Below, in pieces: positions 17,448 to 24,877 of a stretch of DNA of 64,000 nt. The notes beneath the pieces were generated by a model. That model saw only the letters and a list, made by a program, of their open reading frames with translations, was not told where the DNA came from and did not search any database. The position numbers and the translations under genes are program-made. The DNA comes from Arthrobacter sp. SLBN-112 (GTDB lineage Bacteria > Actinomycetota > Actinomycetes > Actinomycetales > Micrococcaceae): assembly GCF_006715225.1 (NCBI RefSeq), contig NZ_VFMU01000001.1, forward strand, positions 2,418,001-2,482,000, written 5' to 3'. Every line of letters starts with the position of its first letter. Positions within the stretch are counted from its first letter, which is position 1.

Positions 17448-17960
17448 TCAGTAGCGGCGGCGGTATACGGGATCCAGTGTCTCCGGCGCCACGCCGAGCA
17501 TCTCCGCGGTGTGTTCCACCACCACGTCGTGAACCAGGTCCTGGAGCTCTTCGACTCCGGAGCAGGCCTGCTCCACCACCCGCCGGTACACGGTGATCAT
17601 GGGTCCATCCTCGCCGGCAGCGGGCGTGTAGGAGCCCATGGGAGGTGTGGAGGCATTGGCGGCCAGCTGCTCAAGGTCCGGCGGGATTTCGTCAACCCCG
17701 AAGCGCACGCCGTCGAGGGTTTTGCCCCAAATGTCGTGCAGCCGCTGGGCCGAATCCAGCACCATGTCGTCAAACCGGTCTGCGCGGGTCCGGTACCCGG
17801 GATGGGTGGGCAGCATTATCTCGCCCCGAAGGCCACGCCCGTGGCGGTTCCGGCGCCGCCTGAAGAAGCTCCTGCCGGCGGTCTCCACACCCGTTGCCAC
17901 GCGGGCATCCGGGTCAGCCAACCGGACCGAAAAACCTGATTCATGGTTCGATGACTGCAT
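17448..17960 (-). CDS. Metallopeptidase-like (zincin) family protein, degenerate motif
   Basis: The 170-residue protein is similar to the small zincin-fold family (Pfam Zincin_1) found beside DUF3499 genes, as Rv3259 is in M. tuberculosis. It has a basic stretch RRRRNRHGRGLRG (about 34-46), then the domain (RADRFDDMVLDSAQRLHDIW). Where true members have HExxH, this one has VVVEHTAEMLGV near residue 150: a single His with no HExxH. It is therefore probably not an active protease. The ATG at 17960 is preceded by TACAGT with a 6-base gap, suggesting a leaderless start. It is divergent from the DUF3499 gene. Confidence 0.75.
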   Translation of the reverse strand: MQSSNHESGFSVRLADPDARVATGVETAGRSFFRRRRNRHGRGLRGEIMLPTHPGYRTRADRFDDMVLDSAQRLHDIWGKTLDGVRFGVDEIPPDLEQLAANASTPPMGSYTPAAGEDGPMITVYRRVVEQACSGVEELQDLVHDVVVEHTAEMLGVAPETLDPVYRRRY

Positions 17961-17966
17961 ACATCG

Positions 17967-17972
17967 ACTGTA
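17967..17972 (-). promoter_or_regulatory. Leaderless-type -10 box of the zincin-like gene
   Basis: On the minus strand TACAGT is followed by 6 bases and then ATG (17960). There is no ribosome-binding site. Confidence 0.5.
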
Positions 17973-18077
17973 AACCCGGTGGCGGATTTACGCGATACAT
18001 CCCTTCCGGCGCGGGGGCGCGTCGGCCTGTGCGGCAATGCCGGGTTTTTCCGCTGTGAAGGGGTAGTCTGTGATGTC

Positions 18078-18464
18078 GTGGGAGCTATCCGTCAGTGTTC
18101 AAGGTCAGCCTGCCGCCAGTCGGCGGTAGCCACCCTGACGTACGTGTATGCAGACTCCACGGCAGTCCTTGGTCCGCTGGCCACCTACGCCGAACCGCAC
18201 TGCTACGACCTCTGCGAGCAGCATGCCGACTCGTTGACGGTTCCCCGCGGCTGGGAAGTACTGCGCCTGGCCATGCCATCAACCCCCCAGCAGCCGGGCC
18301 CCGATGACCTGCTGGCGCTCGCCAACGCCGTGCGCGATGCAGCTGCACTCCCGCCCGAGGCCCAGCCACCGGCCCAGCGGAGCCACCATTCCGCCCTGGA
18401 AGCTCCTGCGGGCGCTGAGGGTGTGCGCCGGGGCCACCTGCGGGTCCTTCGGGAACCTTCCTGA
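18078..18464 (+). CDS. DUF3499 family protein
   Basis: The 128-residue protein begins VGAIRQCSRSAC and continues ATLTYVYADSTAVLGPLA and AEPHCYDLCEQHADSLTVPRGWEV, the hallmark of DUF3499. The Cys pairs CSRSAC and CYDLC with nearby His suggest a small zinc site. The second half is Pro/Ala/Gln-rich and poorly conserved. I chose the GTG at 18078 because the conserved N-terminus begins there; the open frame runs upstream to 17979 without family similarity. TAGTCT lies 8 bases upstream, so this may be another leaderless gene. Function is unknown; the gene is conserved next to the zincin-like gene in actinobacteria (Rv3258c/Rv3259). Confidence 0.8.
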   Translation: MGAIRQCSRSACRQSAVATLTYVYADSTAVLGPLATYAEPHCYDLCEQHADSLTVPRGWEVLRLAMPSTPQQPGPDDLLALANAVRDAAALPPEAQPPAQRSHHSALEAPAGAEGVRRGHLRVLREPS

Positions 18465-18543
18465 CCTGCATCTGGCGGTACGCTGGAAGCTGCACATCTT
18501 TTCCGCTACCGGCGCGAGCGCGCCCGCCAGGGAGCATGAACAA

Positions 18544-18771
18544 ATGCCAAAGATCAGTCCCGAGCTGTTGTCCGTCCTGCGTTGCCCCGTGACCGGCTCG
18601 CCGCTGGTCCAGGAGGGGGAAGAGCTGGTGGCCACTGCCGCCGGTGATACGGGGATCAGGAACCGGTACGCCATCGAGGACGGGATCCCGCTGCTGCTGC
18701 CTCCGGAACTGCTCGCCGCAGCAGCCTCGGCAGGGTCAGACCAGCACGATCCGGCTGCTGCAGGGCACTAG
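18544..18771 (+). CDS. Trm112 family protein
   Basis: This 75-residue protein has the Trm112p-like domain: ISPELLSVLRCPVTGSPLVQEGEELV followed by YAIEDGIPLLLPPE. Eukaryotic Trm112 is a zinc-binding activator of methyltransferases; the bacterial role is not established. Only one Cys remains, so it cannot form the eukaryotic zinc site. The ATG at 18544 has GGGAG upstream. It lies 79 bp after DUF3499 and 75 bp before ahcY. Proximity to SAH hydrolase fits a link to methylation, but this is inference. Confidence 0.85.
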   Translation: MPKISPELLSVLRCPVTGSPLVQEGEELVATAAGDTGIRNRYAIEDGIPLLLPPELLAAAASAGSDQHDPAAAGH

Positions 18772-18846
18772 TTCACCTGCACCTGCCCGCACAGAAAAAG
18801 CAGAACGGGGACTGGACCAGGACCCGGACCAAGCAAAGGACCACCC

Positions 18847-20313
18847 ATGACTTTTGACTACAAAGTTGCCGACATCTCCCTGGCGGAAGCCGGCCGGCAC
18901 CAGATCCGCCTGGCCGAGCACGAGATGCCCGGCCTGATGTCCCTCCGCGAGGAGTTCGGCCCCACCCAGCCGCTCAAGGGTGCCCGGATCGCCGGTTCCC
19001 TGCACATGACGGTGCAGACCGCGGTGCTGATCGAGACCCTTACCGCGCTGGGCGCCGAGGTCCGCTGGGCCTCCTGCAATATCTTCTCCACCCAGGATGA
19101 GGCCGCCGCGGCCGTGGTGGTGGGCAAGGGCACGGTTGACGATCCGCAGGGCGTGCCGGTGTTCGCCTGGAAGGGCGAGACCCTTGAGGAGTACTGGTGG
19201 ACGGCCGAGCAGATCCTGACCTGGCCGGGCGCCGAATCCAACCCTGAGCTGGGTCCCAACATGATCCTGGACGACGGCGGCGACGCCACCATGCTGGTCC
19301 ATAAGGGTGTCGAGTTCGAGGCTGTTGGCAACGTGCCCTCCGCCGATCCCGAGGATTCCGAGGAATACGGCATCTTCCTCGAGGTGCTGCGACGTTCCCT
19401 TGCTGCGGACCCGCAGAAGTGGACCCGGACGGCGGCCACGATCCGGGGCGTCAGCGAGGAGACCACCACCGGTGTCCACCGGCTGTACCAGCTCGCGGAC
19501 CAGGGCAAGCTGCTCTTCCCCGCCATCAACGTCAACGACTCCGTGACCAAGAGCAAGTTCGACAACAAGTACGGCATCCGCCACTCCCTTCCCGACGGCA
19601 TCAACCGGGCCACCGATGTGCTCATGGGCGGAAAAGTCGCTGTCGTCTGCGGTTATGGCGACGTTGGCAAGGGCGCGGCGGAAGCGCTGCGGGGCCAGGG
19701 CTCACGCGTCATCGTGACCGAGATCGACCCCATCTGCGCGCTGCAGGCGGCCATGGACGGCTACCAGGTGGCCAAGCTGGAATCGGTCCTGGCCCAGGGT
19801 GACATCTTCATCACCACCACCGGCAACAAGGACGTCATCCTGGCCGAGCACATGGCCGGCATGAAGAACAAGGCCATCGTGGGCAACATCGGCCACTTCG
19901 ACAATGAGATCGACATCGCCGGCCTGGCCCGCATCCCCGGCGTCAAGAAGGTCGAAATCAAGCCGCAGGTACACGAATGGGTCTTCGATGAGGGCTCCAG
20001 CGAGGAGCGCTCCATCATTGTCCTGTCCGAGGGCCGGCTGCTCAACCTTGGCAACGCCACGGGCCACCCGTCCTTTGTCATGAGCAACTCGTTCGCGAAC
20101 CAGACCATTGCGCAGATCGAGTTGTGGACCAAGCGGGACCAGCACGAGTACGAGAACAAGGTCTATGTGCTGCCCAAGGTCCTGGACGAAAAGGTGGCCC
20201 GGCTGCACCTGGACGCCCTGGGTGTTGAACTCACGGAACTGACCAAGGACCAGGCGGAGTACCTGGACATCGACGTCGCCGGTCCGTACAAGCCCGAGCA
20301 CTATCGTTACTGA
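18847..20313 (+). CDS. ahcY: Adenosylhomocysteinase (SAH hydrolase)
   Basis: The enzyme splits S-adenosylhomocysteine into adenosine and homocysteine, relieving product inhibition of methyltransferases. The 488-residue protein shows the Rossmann motif [13 protein letters not shown] near residue 271, the substrate region ([33 protein letters not shown]), [14 protein letters not shown] and the conserved C-terminal KPEHYRY that covers NAD. The 40-residue insertion typical of the longer SahH type is present. The ATG at 18847 has a weak AAAGGA ribosome-binding site. It is followed by a strong intrinsic terminator. I saw no SAH riboswitch in the 75-bp upstream gap. Confidence 0.98.
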   Translation: MTFDYKVADISLAEAGRHQIRLAEHEMPGLMSLREEFGPTQPLKGARIAGSLHMTVQTAVLIETLTALGAEVRWASCNIFSTQDEAAAAVVVGKGTVDDPQGVPVFAWKGETLEEYWWTAEQILTWPGAESNPELGPNMILDDGGDATMLVHKGVEFEAVGNVPSADPEDSEEYGIFLEVLRRSLAADPQKWTRTAATIRGVSEETTTGVHRLYQLADQGKLLFPAINVNDSVTKSKFDNKYGIRHSLPDGINRATDVLMGGKVAVVCGYGDVGKGAAEALRGQGSRVIVTEIDPICALQAAMDGYQVAKLESVLAQGDIFITTTGNKDVILAEHMAGMKNKAIVGNIGHFDNEIDIAGLARIPGVKKVEIKPQVHEWVFDEGSSEERSIIVLSEGRLLNLGNATGHPSFVMSNSFANQTIAQIELWTKRDQHEYENKVYVLPKVLDEKVARLHLDALGVELTELTKDQAEYLDIDVAGPYKPEHYRY

Positions 20314-20321
20314 GACGTAAG

Positions 20322-20359
20322 GGCCCGGGCGCAATCGAGCGCCCGGGCCGTTATTTTTT
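20322..20359 (+). terminator. Intrinsic terminator after ahcY
   Basis: GGCCCGGGCGC (20322-20332) pairs perfectly with GCGCCCGGGCC (20339-20349) around a 6-base loop. TTATTTTTT follows. This is the clearest terminator in the window. Confidence 0.92.
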
Positions 20360-20364
20360 GCACG

Positions 20365-20370
20365 TAGGAT
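20365..20370 (+). promoter_or_regulatory. Leaderless-type -10 box of the L,D-transpeptidase gene
   Basis: TAGGAT is followed by CGAAAAC (7 bases) and then the ATG at 20378. It lies right after the ahcY terminator T-tract. Confidence 0.6.
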
Positions 20371-20377
20371 CGAAAAC

Positions 20378-21616
20378 ATGGAGCCTGATGTAAAGCCCCG
20401 TCGCCGGGGGACTGCCAAGAAAATCCTTGCTGTGGCTGCCGTCTGTGTCCTGGCTGCCGTGGGCGGGGTCTTCGCCGCCGTCGCCCCGGGCCTTGCCGGC
20501 GGCCCGCTTGAATCCGAAGCAGGCTCCGCACTGCGGACATCCCCTGGCATTGCTTCCCCTGTTGTGCCGCCAGTGACTTTTGACGCGGCGCCGGCCAACG
20601 GCGCCAAGCAGGTGAACCCCGCGGCCCCGGTGTCGCTGAAAGTGGGCAACGGGACAATCCAGCGCGTCACCCTGGCCAGCACTGCGGGCAAGACCATTGA
20701 CGGCAGCATCGATTCCAGCGGGACGGCGTGGTCCGCCACCGGGCCCCTGGAATTCAACACCGAATACAGCTACACCTATGTGGTCAAGGACGGCGCAGGA
20801 CGCGAGACCAGCACCACGCAGTCCTTCAACACCGTGACAAGCTCACACGAGGCAGACGCCGCCATCTACCCGCTGAACGGCATGAAGGTGGGCGTGGGGC
20901 AGCCGCTGCAGATCATCTTCAGCGAACCCGTAACCAACCGTGCCGCCGTGGAAAAGGCCATCAAAATCACCACGACGGGGGGACAGGCCGGAGCCTTCCA
21001 CTGGTACAGCGACACCATGGTCCGGTACCGCCCGGAGAACTTCTGGACTGCGAACTCAACGGTCACCATGGACATGCAGCTCTTCGGCGTCGACCTGGGC
21101 AACGGCCAGATCGCAAACTTCAACAAGAAGGTGAATGTCTCGATTGGAGACAAGAAAGTGGCCATCGCCGATGCCACCGCACACACCTTCACGCTCAGCG
21201 TCAACGACCAGCCCGTCAAGACCCTGCCCGTCAGTATGGGGGACAAGCGCTTCCCGTCAGCAAAGGGATACGCGGTGCTGATGGAGAAAAACCGTTACGA
21301 CCACTTCAGGGCCGCAAGCATCGGCTTGAAGCCTGATGATCCGGCCTACTACGGTGAAGCGGACGTCGAATACACCATCCGCCTGACCCTGAGCGGCGCC
21401 TACATCCACCAGGCCCTCGAGTCGGCCTACCCGTTCATTGGGAACGCCAACGTGTCCCACGGCTGCATTGGCTTCCTGCCTGACGGAGCGGCATGGGTAT
21501 TCGACAACATGGGAACCGGCGACGTGGTCCAGATCATCAACACCGAGGGTGACTACGCGGCGAACACGGACGGGTTCGGCGACTGGAACATCCCGTGGAG
21601 CGAGTACGACAACTAA
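20378..21616 (+). CDS. L,D-transpeptidase (YkuD) with Ig-like domains
   Basis: This enzyme makes 3-3 cross-links in peptidoglycan or attaches proteins to it, outside the membrane. The 412-residue protein has a basic N-terminus and membrane anchor/signal segment (about residues 15-42), two Ig-like domains (about 63-150 and 155-255, the BIG_5/LdtMt2 type), and the YkuD catalytic domain at the end. The active site SHGCIGF is at 360-366, with H361 and nucleophile C363; the usual Arg after the Cys is replaced by Gly (GCIGF for GCIRL/GCVRL). The C-terminal tail is short and acidic. It resembles mycobacterial LdtMt enzymes. It ends one base from the stop of the convergent RDD gene. Confidence 0.93.
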   Translation: MEPDVKPRRRGTAKKILAVAAVCVLAAVGGVFAAVAPGLAGGPLESEAGSALRTSPGIASPVVPPVTFDAAPANGAKQVNPAAPVSLKVGNGTIQRVTLASTAGKTIDGSIDSSGTAWSATGPLEFNTEYSYTYVVKDGAGRETSTTQSFNTVTSSHEADAAIYPLNGMKVGVGQPLQIIFSEPVTNRAAVEKAIKITTTGGQAGAFHWYSDTMVRYRPENFWTANSTVTMDMQLFGVDLGNGQIANFNKKVNVSIGDKKVAIADATAHTFTLSVNDQPVKTLPVSMGDKRFPSAKGYAVLMEKNRYDHFRAASIGLKPDDPAYYGEADVEYTIRLTLSGAYIHQALESAYPFIGNANVSHGCIGFLPDGAAWVFDNMGTGDVVQIINTEGDYAANTDGFGDWNIPWSEYDN

Positions 21617-21617
21617 G

Positions 21618-22418
21618 TCAGCCGGTGAAGGGCAGCCGCTGCAGCCGCTGCCCGGTTTCAGTGTTCCGCCGGCGTAACAGCGACAGCCTGGTGAACTCCC
21701 TGTTCCGCCGTTCGGCAACGACGGCGGCCAGGTAGTCATCGGCGCCCGTGCCCGGGGGCGGGGGCGGGGCCACGTATGCGAAAAGCTCCGCGGCGATGGC
21801 CTCAGCCATCCCTGCCCTGGACAGCGGCGCCATCCGGACCGCCTGGCGGATGAACTGGGCGGCCCTGCGGGCCGTGGCATCGGGGATGCGGCCGATGTCC
21901 GCCGCGGCAGCCCACGCCTGCAGCTGGGGCGGAACAAAAACCCGGAGGGCCTGGTCTGCAGGAACCCGGCCGCGGACGGAGTAGGTGCCGGCCAGAAGGT
22001 CGCCGAGCCGCCTGGACTTGTCGTTGAAGAGCGCCACGGCGAGGGCGAGCCCGCCGAGGGTCAGGTAGATCTCGAGGAACCCGGTGAGTCCGCGGATCAG
22101 TGCATGCCGGAACCTGATGGCGCCGCCGTCTTCACGGACCACCCGCAGGCCTGTAGCCAGCTTGCCCAGCGACCGGCCACGGCTCAGGGTCTCGACGCCC
22201 ACCGGCGCCACCACCAGGCAGAATACGACGGCGGCCAGGCCAAGAGCCCGCGCGGCTGCCTCATCGAGGTCCGCGCCGGCGGCGGACAGGCCAATCATGA
22301 TCAGTACGAGCAGGACCACGTGGATGACGACGTCGATGGCAAGGCCCAAGGCCCGCGCGGCGAAGCTCGCCGGACGGAGTTCGAGGACCACTGCCTCGCC
22401 GGTAATTATCGGGCTCAC
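21618..22418 (-). CDS. RDD family membrane protein
   Basis: The 266-residue protein has an RDD domain: FAARALGLAIDVVIHVVLLVLIM in helix 1, then helices around residues 60-80 and 120-140, with GRSLGKLATGLRVVREDGG and NDKSRRLGDLLAGTYSV flanking them. The C-terminal 110 residues are soluble. RDD proteins are of unclear function; some move Na+ or protons. I chose the GTG at 22418 because the conserved start (SPIITGEAVVLELRPAS) follows it; a GTG at 22460 in the same frame is possible. It is divergent from the SpoIIM gene, a pairing common in actinobacteria together with MoxR/DUF58 genes, which lie 9 kb away here. Confidence 0.85.
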   Translation of the reverse strand: MSPIITGEAVVLELRPASFAARALGLAIDVVIHVVLLVLIMIGLSAAGADLDEAAARALGLAAVVFCLVVAPVGVETLSRGRSLGKLATGLRVVREDGGAIRFRHALIRGLTGFLEIYLTLGGLALAVALFNDKSRRLGDLLAGTYSVRGRVPADQALRVFVPPQLQAWAAAADIGRIPDATARRAAQFIRQAVRMAPLSRAGMAEAIAAELFAYVAPPPPPGTGADDYLAAVVAERRNREFTRLSLLRRRNTETGQRLQRLPFTG

Positions 22419-22477
22419 ACGGTGTCCCTGCCCTTCGCAGCTGGTGGTTCGGACGATCACATGGTGCGGACCGTCAA

Positions 22478-22483
22478 AGTCTA
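22478..22483 (-). promoter_or_regulatory. Candidate -10 box of the RDD gene
   Basis: On the minus strand TAGACT lies 17 bases upstream of the GTG at 22460. It overlaps the divergent promoter region of the SpoIIM gene. Confidence 0.35.
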
Positions 22484-22494
22484 GTGCCGGGCGC

Positions 22495-22500
22495 TAGGCT
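22495..22500 (+). promoter_or_regulatory. Leaderless-type -10 box of the SpoIIM gene
   Basis: TAGGCT is followed by GTAGCC (6 bases) and then the GTG at 22507. Confidence 0.6.
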
Positions 22501-22506
22501 GTAGCC

Positions 22507-23499
22507 GTGGACATGGATGCCTTCGCCGCCGTTAATGCGGACAAGTGGGCGCGCCTGCAGGAGCTTGCCGGCAAAGGCAGGCTCACCGGTGCCGAGGCCG
22601 ATGAATTGCTGGCGCTGTACCAGTCCACGTCCGGCCACCTGTCGCTGGTCCGCTCGGTGGCTCCGGAAAGCGGACTCTCCGCTTCGCTCTCGGCCACGCT
22701 GGCCCAGGCGCGGACCCGCTTTACCGGCGCCCGCTCAAACGCCATGGCTGACCTGGCACGGTTCTTCGTGGTGGCCCTGCCTGCCGCGCTGTACCGGCTG
22801 ACCTGGCTGACCTTGGCATGCGGCACCGCTTTCGTGCTCATCGCTGCCGCCTACGCCGCCTGGATCGGCACGTCCGCCGAAGCGCTCCGGGCCGTGGTTT
22901 CCGAGACGGCTGCCGCCCAGTACGTGGACGAGGACTTCATCAACTACTACTCGGAGAACCCGGCAGCATCATTTGCCGGTGCCGTTTGGACCAACAATGC
23001 GTGGATCAGTGCGCAGGCGGTGGCCCTGGGGATCACTGGGATCTGGGTGCCGATGATCCTGTTCAGCAACGCACAGGGAGTAGGCATCGCAGCCGGCATT
23101 TTTGCGTCCGCCGGCAAATCCGACGTCTTCTACAGCTACATCCTGCCGCACGGGCTAATGGAGCTCACCGCCGTCTTCGTTGCCTCCGCCGCAGGCCTTC
23201 GGATCTTCTGGGCGATGGTATCGCCGGGGCCGCGGACACGGGGCAGGGCCGTGGCGGAGGAGGGCAGGTCGCTGATCACGGTGGCCCTGGGGCTGGTGGT
23301 GGTGCTGTTTGTCTCGGGCCTGGTGGAAGGGTTCGTCACTCCGAGTCCGCTGCCGGCTTGGGCCAGGATCAGCATCGGGGCGGCTGTTCTCACCTCGTAC
23401 TGGTCGTATGTCCTGCTGCTGGGCAGGCGGGCTTTCCTGGCCGGGGAGCGTGGCGACCTCCGCCGCGAAGACGCCGGCTACACGGAAATCGCTGCCTGA
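22507..23499 (+). CDS. SpoIIM (DUF95) family membrane protein
   Basis: The 330-residue protein has a soluble N-terminal helix region (to about 85), then six or so membrane helices, with the family features WTNNAWISAQAVALGITGIWVPM and SYILPHGLMELTAVFVASAAGLRI. In sporulating Firmicutes SpoIIM acts in peptidoglycan hydrolysis during engulfment; in non-sporulating actinobacteria the role is unknown. The GTG start at 22507 has no ribosome-binding site but an in-phase TAGGCT box. It is divergent from the RDD gene. The RDD-SpoIIM and MoxR-DUF58-transglutaminase genes commonly cluster, so a shared envelope role is likely. Confidence 0.85.
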   Translation: MDMDAFAAVNADKWARLQELAGKGRLTGAEADELLALYQSTSGHLSLVRSVAPESGLSASLSATLAQARTRFTGARSNAMADLARFFVVALPAALYRLTWLTLACGTAFVLIAAAYAAWIGTSAEALRAVVSETAAAQYVDEDFINYYSENPAASFAGAVWTNNAWISAQAVALGITGIWVPMILFSNAQGVGIAAGIFASAGKSDVFYSYILPHGLMELTAVFVASAAGLRIFWAMVSPGPRTRGRAVAEEGRSLITVALGLVVVLFVSGLVEGFVTPSPLPAWARISIGAAVLTSYWSYVLLLGRRAFLAGERGDLRREDAGYTEIAA

Positions 23500-23623
23500 A
23501 TCGTTGTAATCCCGCCGGGGTGGTTCCTCGCCCCGCGGAACTTCCGGACGGTAGGCTCGTCTGCAGAACGAATCGCACCGGCTGACTGGGACCGGTGCGG
23601 AACCCTACGGAAGTGACGCTGCT

Positions 23624-24877
23624 GTGAATGACGAGACACCGGCCCGCGCCAAAAGCGCCGCGCCGCAGCCGGAACCTTTCCTGGACACGTCCGGGGATTC
23701 CGACGAGCCCGCGTTTTCCTGGCTGACACCCGCCGCCGGGGACAAACCTGCGGGGAACAAGCCCTCCCGCGAGAACCCTGCCGCGGACAAATCCGGTCCC
23801 GGCGCGTCCGCCTTGGAAGAGGGCGGGGAAAAAGCCGGCCGGAACCAGGCACCGGCAGAGACCACAACAGCCCAGCCCGGAAGCCGGGCCGACCGCAAGG
23901 CTGCGGAAGCCGCCGTCGGATCCTCCTCCACTGCCGTCTCATCTGCAACCGCCGGATCATCCGCCACTGGCACCACCCGCACGTCCGCTGGGGGAACGTC
24001 CGCCACGGACCCCTCCGCGAACGGGCCCGGCAGCAGCGCCGGTTCGCCGGTCTTCAAGGAACCACTTCCCACCTCCGCCCTGCACGTCCGTCCCCCCGAG
24101 GAGGAAGTGGAGCGCCGCAATGCCCAGCGCGAAAGCGCCGCCAATGCCAAGCCGGTGGCGCCGCGTGTCATGCAGGTCCTGCTGGCCATCATCTACCCGC
24201 TGATCCTGCTGATCCTGGCCGTCCGGGCCGTGACCAGCCCACTCTTCCTCTGGGTGGAGTACAACCGTCCAGGCTTCCCCGGTGACGGGTACGGTTTCAG
24301 CACGGACGACAGGATGACCTACGGCTCCTATGCCGTGGACTACCTCAGCAACTGGGCAGGCCCACGGTACCTGGGCGACCTGGTGCACCGCGGCGGCGAA
24401 AAGCTCTTCAAGGACGGCGAAGTCAGCCACATGGCCGACGTCAAGGCGGTCATCCTGTCCACCTTTGGCGCAGGTGCTCTGCTGCTCCTCCTCGCGCTGA
24501 TCGCCATCCTGTACCTGCGCAGGCGCAGCACCGGCGGGATCCGGCGCGGCCTCTTTGCCGGCTCCATCATCACGCTGGCCCTGATCCTGGGCCTCGGTAC
24601 GCTGGCGGCACTGGGCTGGCAGCAGTTCTTCACCGAATTCCACCGGATCTTCTTCGCCGATGGATCCTGGACCTTCAGCCTGGACGACACCCTGATCCGG
24701 CTGTTCCCCAGCCAGTTCTGGATTGACGCCGGCATCGTCATCGCCGGCCTGGTGCTCGTGGCATCCGTCGTGACTCTGGTGCTCACCTGGCCGACGCGCA
24801 AACGCCGCGGTCTGGCGCCAAAGCCGGTACAGGCGGATCAGGAACAGGCAAACCAGCAAAAGGCTGATCAGCCGTAG
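23624..24877 (+). CDS. TIGR01906/DUF1461-like membrane protein with long disordered N-terminus
   Basis: The first 170 or so residues are low-complexity Ala/Ser/Thr/Pro/Gly and likely disordered. Four hydrophobic helices follow (about 185-205, 282-303, 312-335, 365-390). Between the first two lies DDRMTYGSYAVDYLSNWAG and DGEVSHMADVKAVI, which match the TIGR01906 (DUF1461) integral membrane family. Its function is unknown. The GTG at 23624 has GGAAGTGA upstream. The 3' end overlaps the convergent acyl-CoA synthetase gene by 10 bases. Confidence 0.7.
   Translation: MNDETPARAKSAAPQPEPFLDTSGDSDEPAFSWLTPAAGDKPAGNKPSRENPAADKSGPGASALEEGGEKAGRNQAPAETTTAQPGSRADRKAAEAAVGSSSTAVSSATAGSSATGTTRTSAGGTSATDPSANGPGSSAGSPVFKEPLPTSALHVRPPEEEVERRNAQRESAANAKPVAPRVMQVLLAIIYPLILLILAVRAVTSPLFLWVEYNRPGFPGDGYGFSTDDRMTYGSYAVDYLSNWAGPRYLGDLVHRGGEKLFKDGEVSHMADVKAVILSTFGAGALLLLLALIAILYLRRRSTGGIRRGLFAGSIITLALILGLGTLAALGWQQFFTEFHRIFFADGSWTFSLDDTLIRLFPSQFWIDAGIVIAGLVLVASVVTLVLTWPTRKRRGLAPKPVQADQEQANQQKADQP

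Noticed and set aside
18772..18846. SAH riboswitch before ahcY
   Set aside because: The gap is only 75 bases and lacks the conserved stems and pseudoknot elements.
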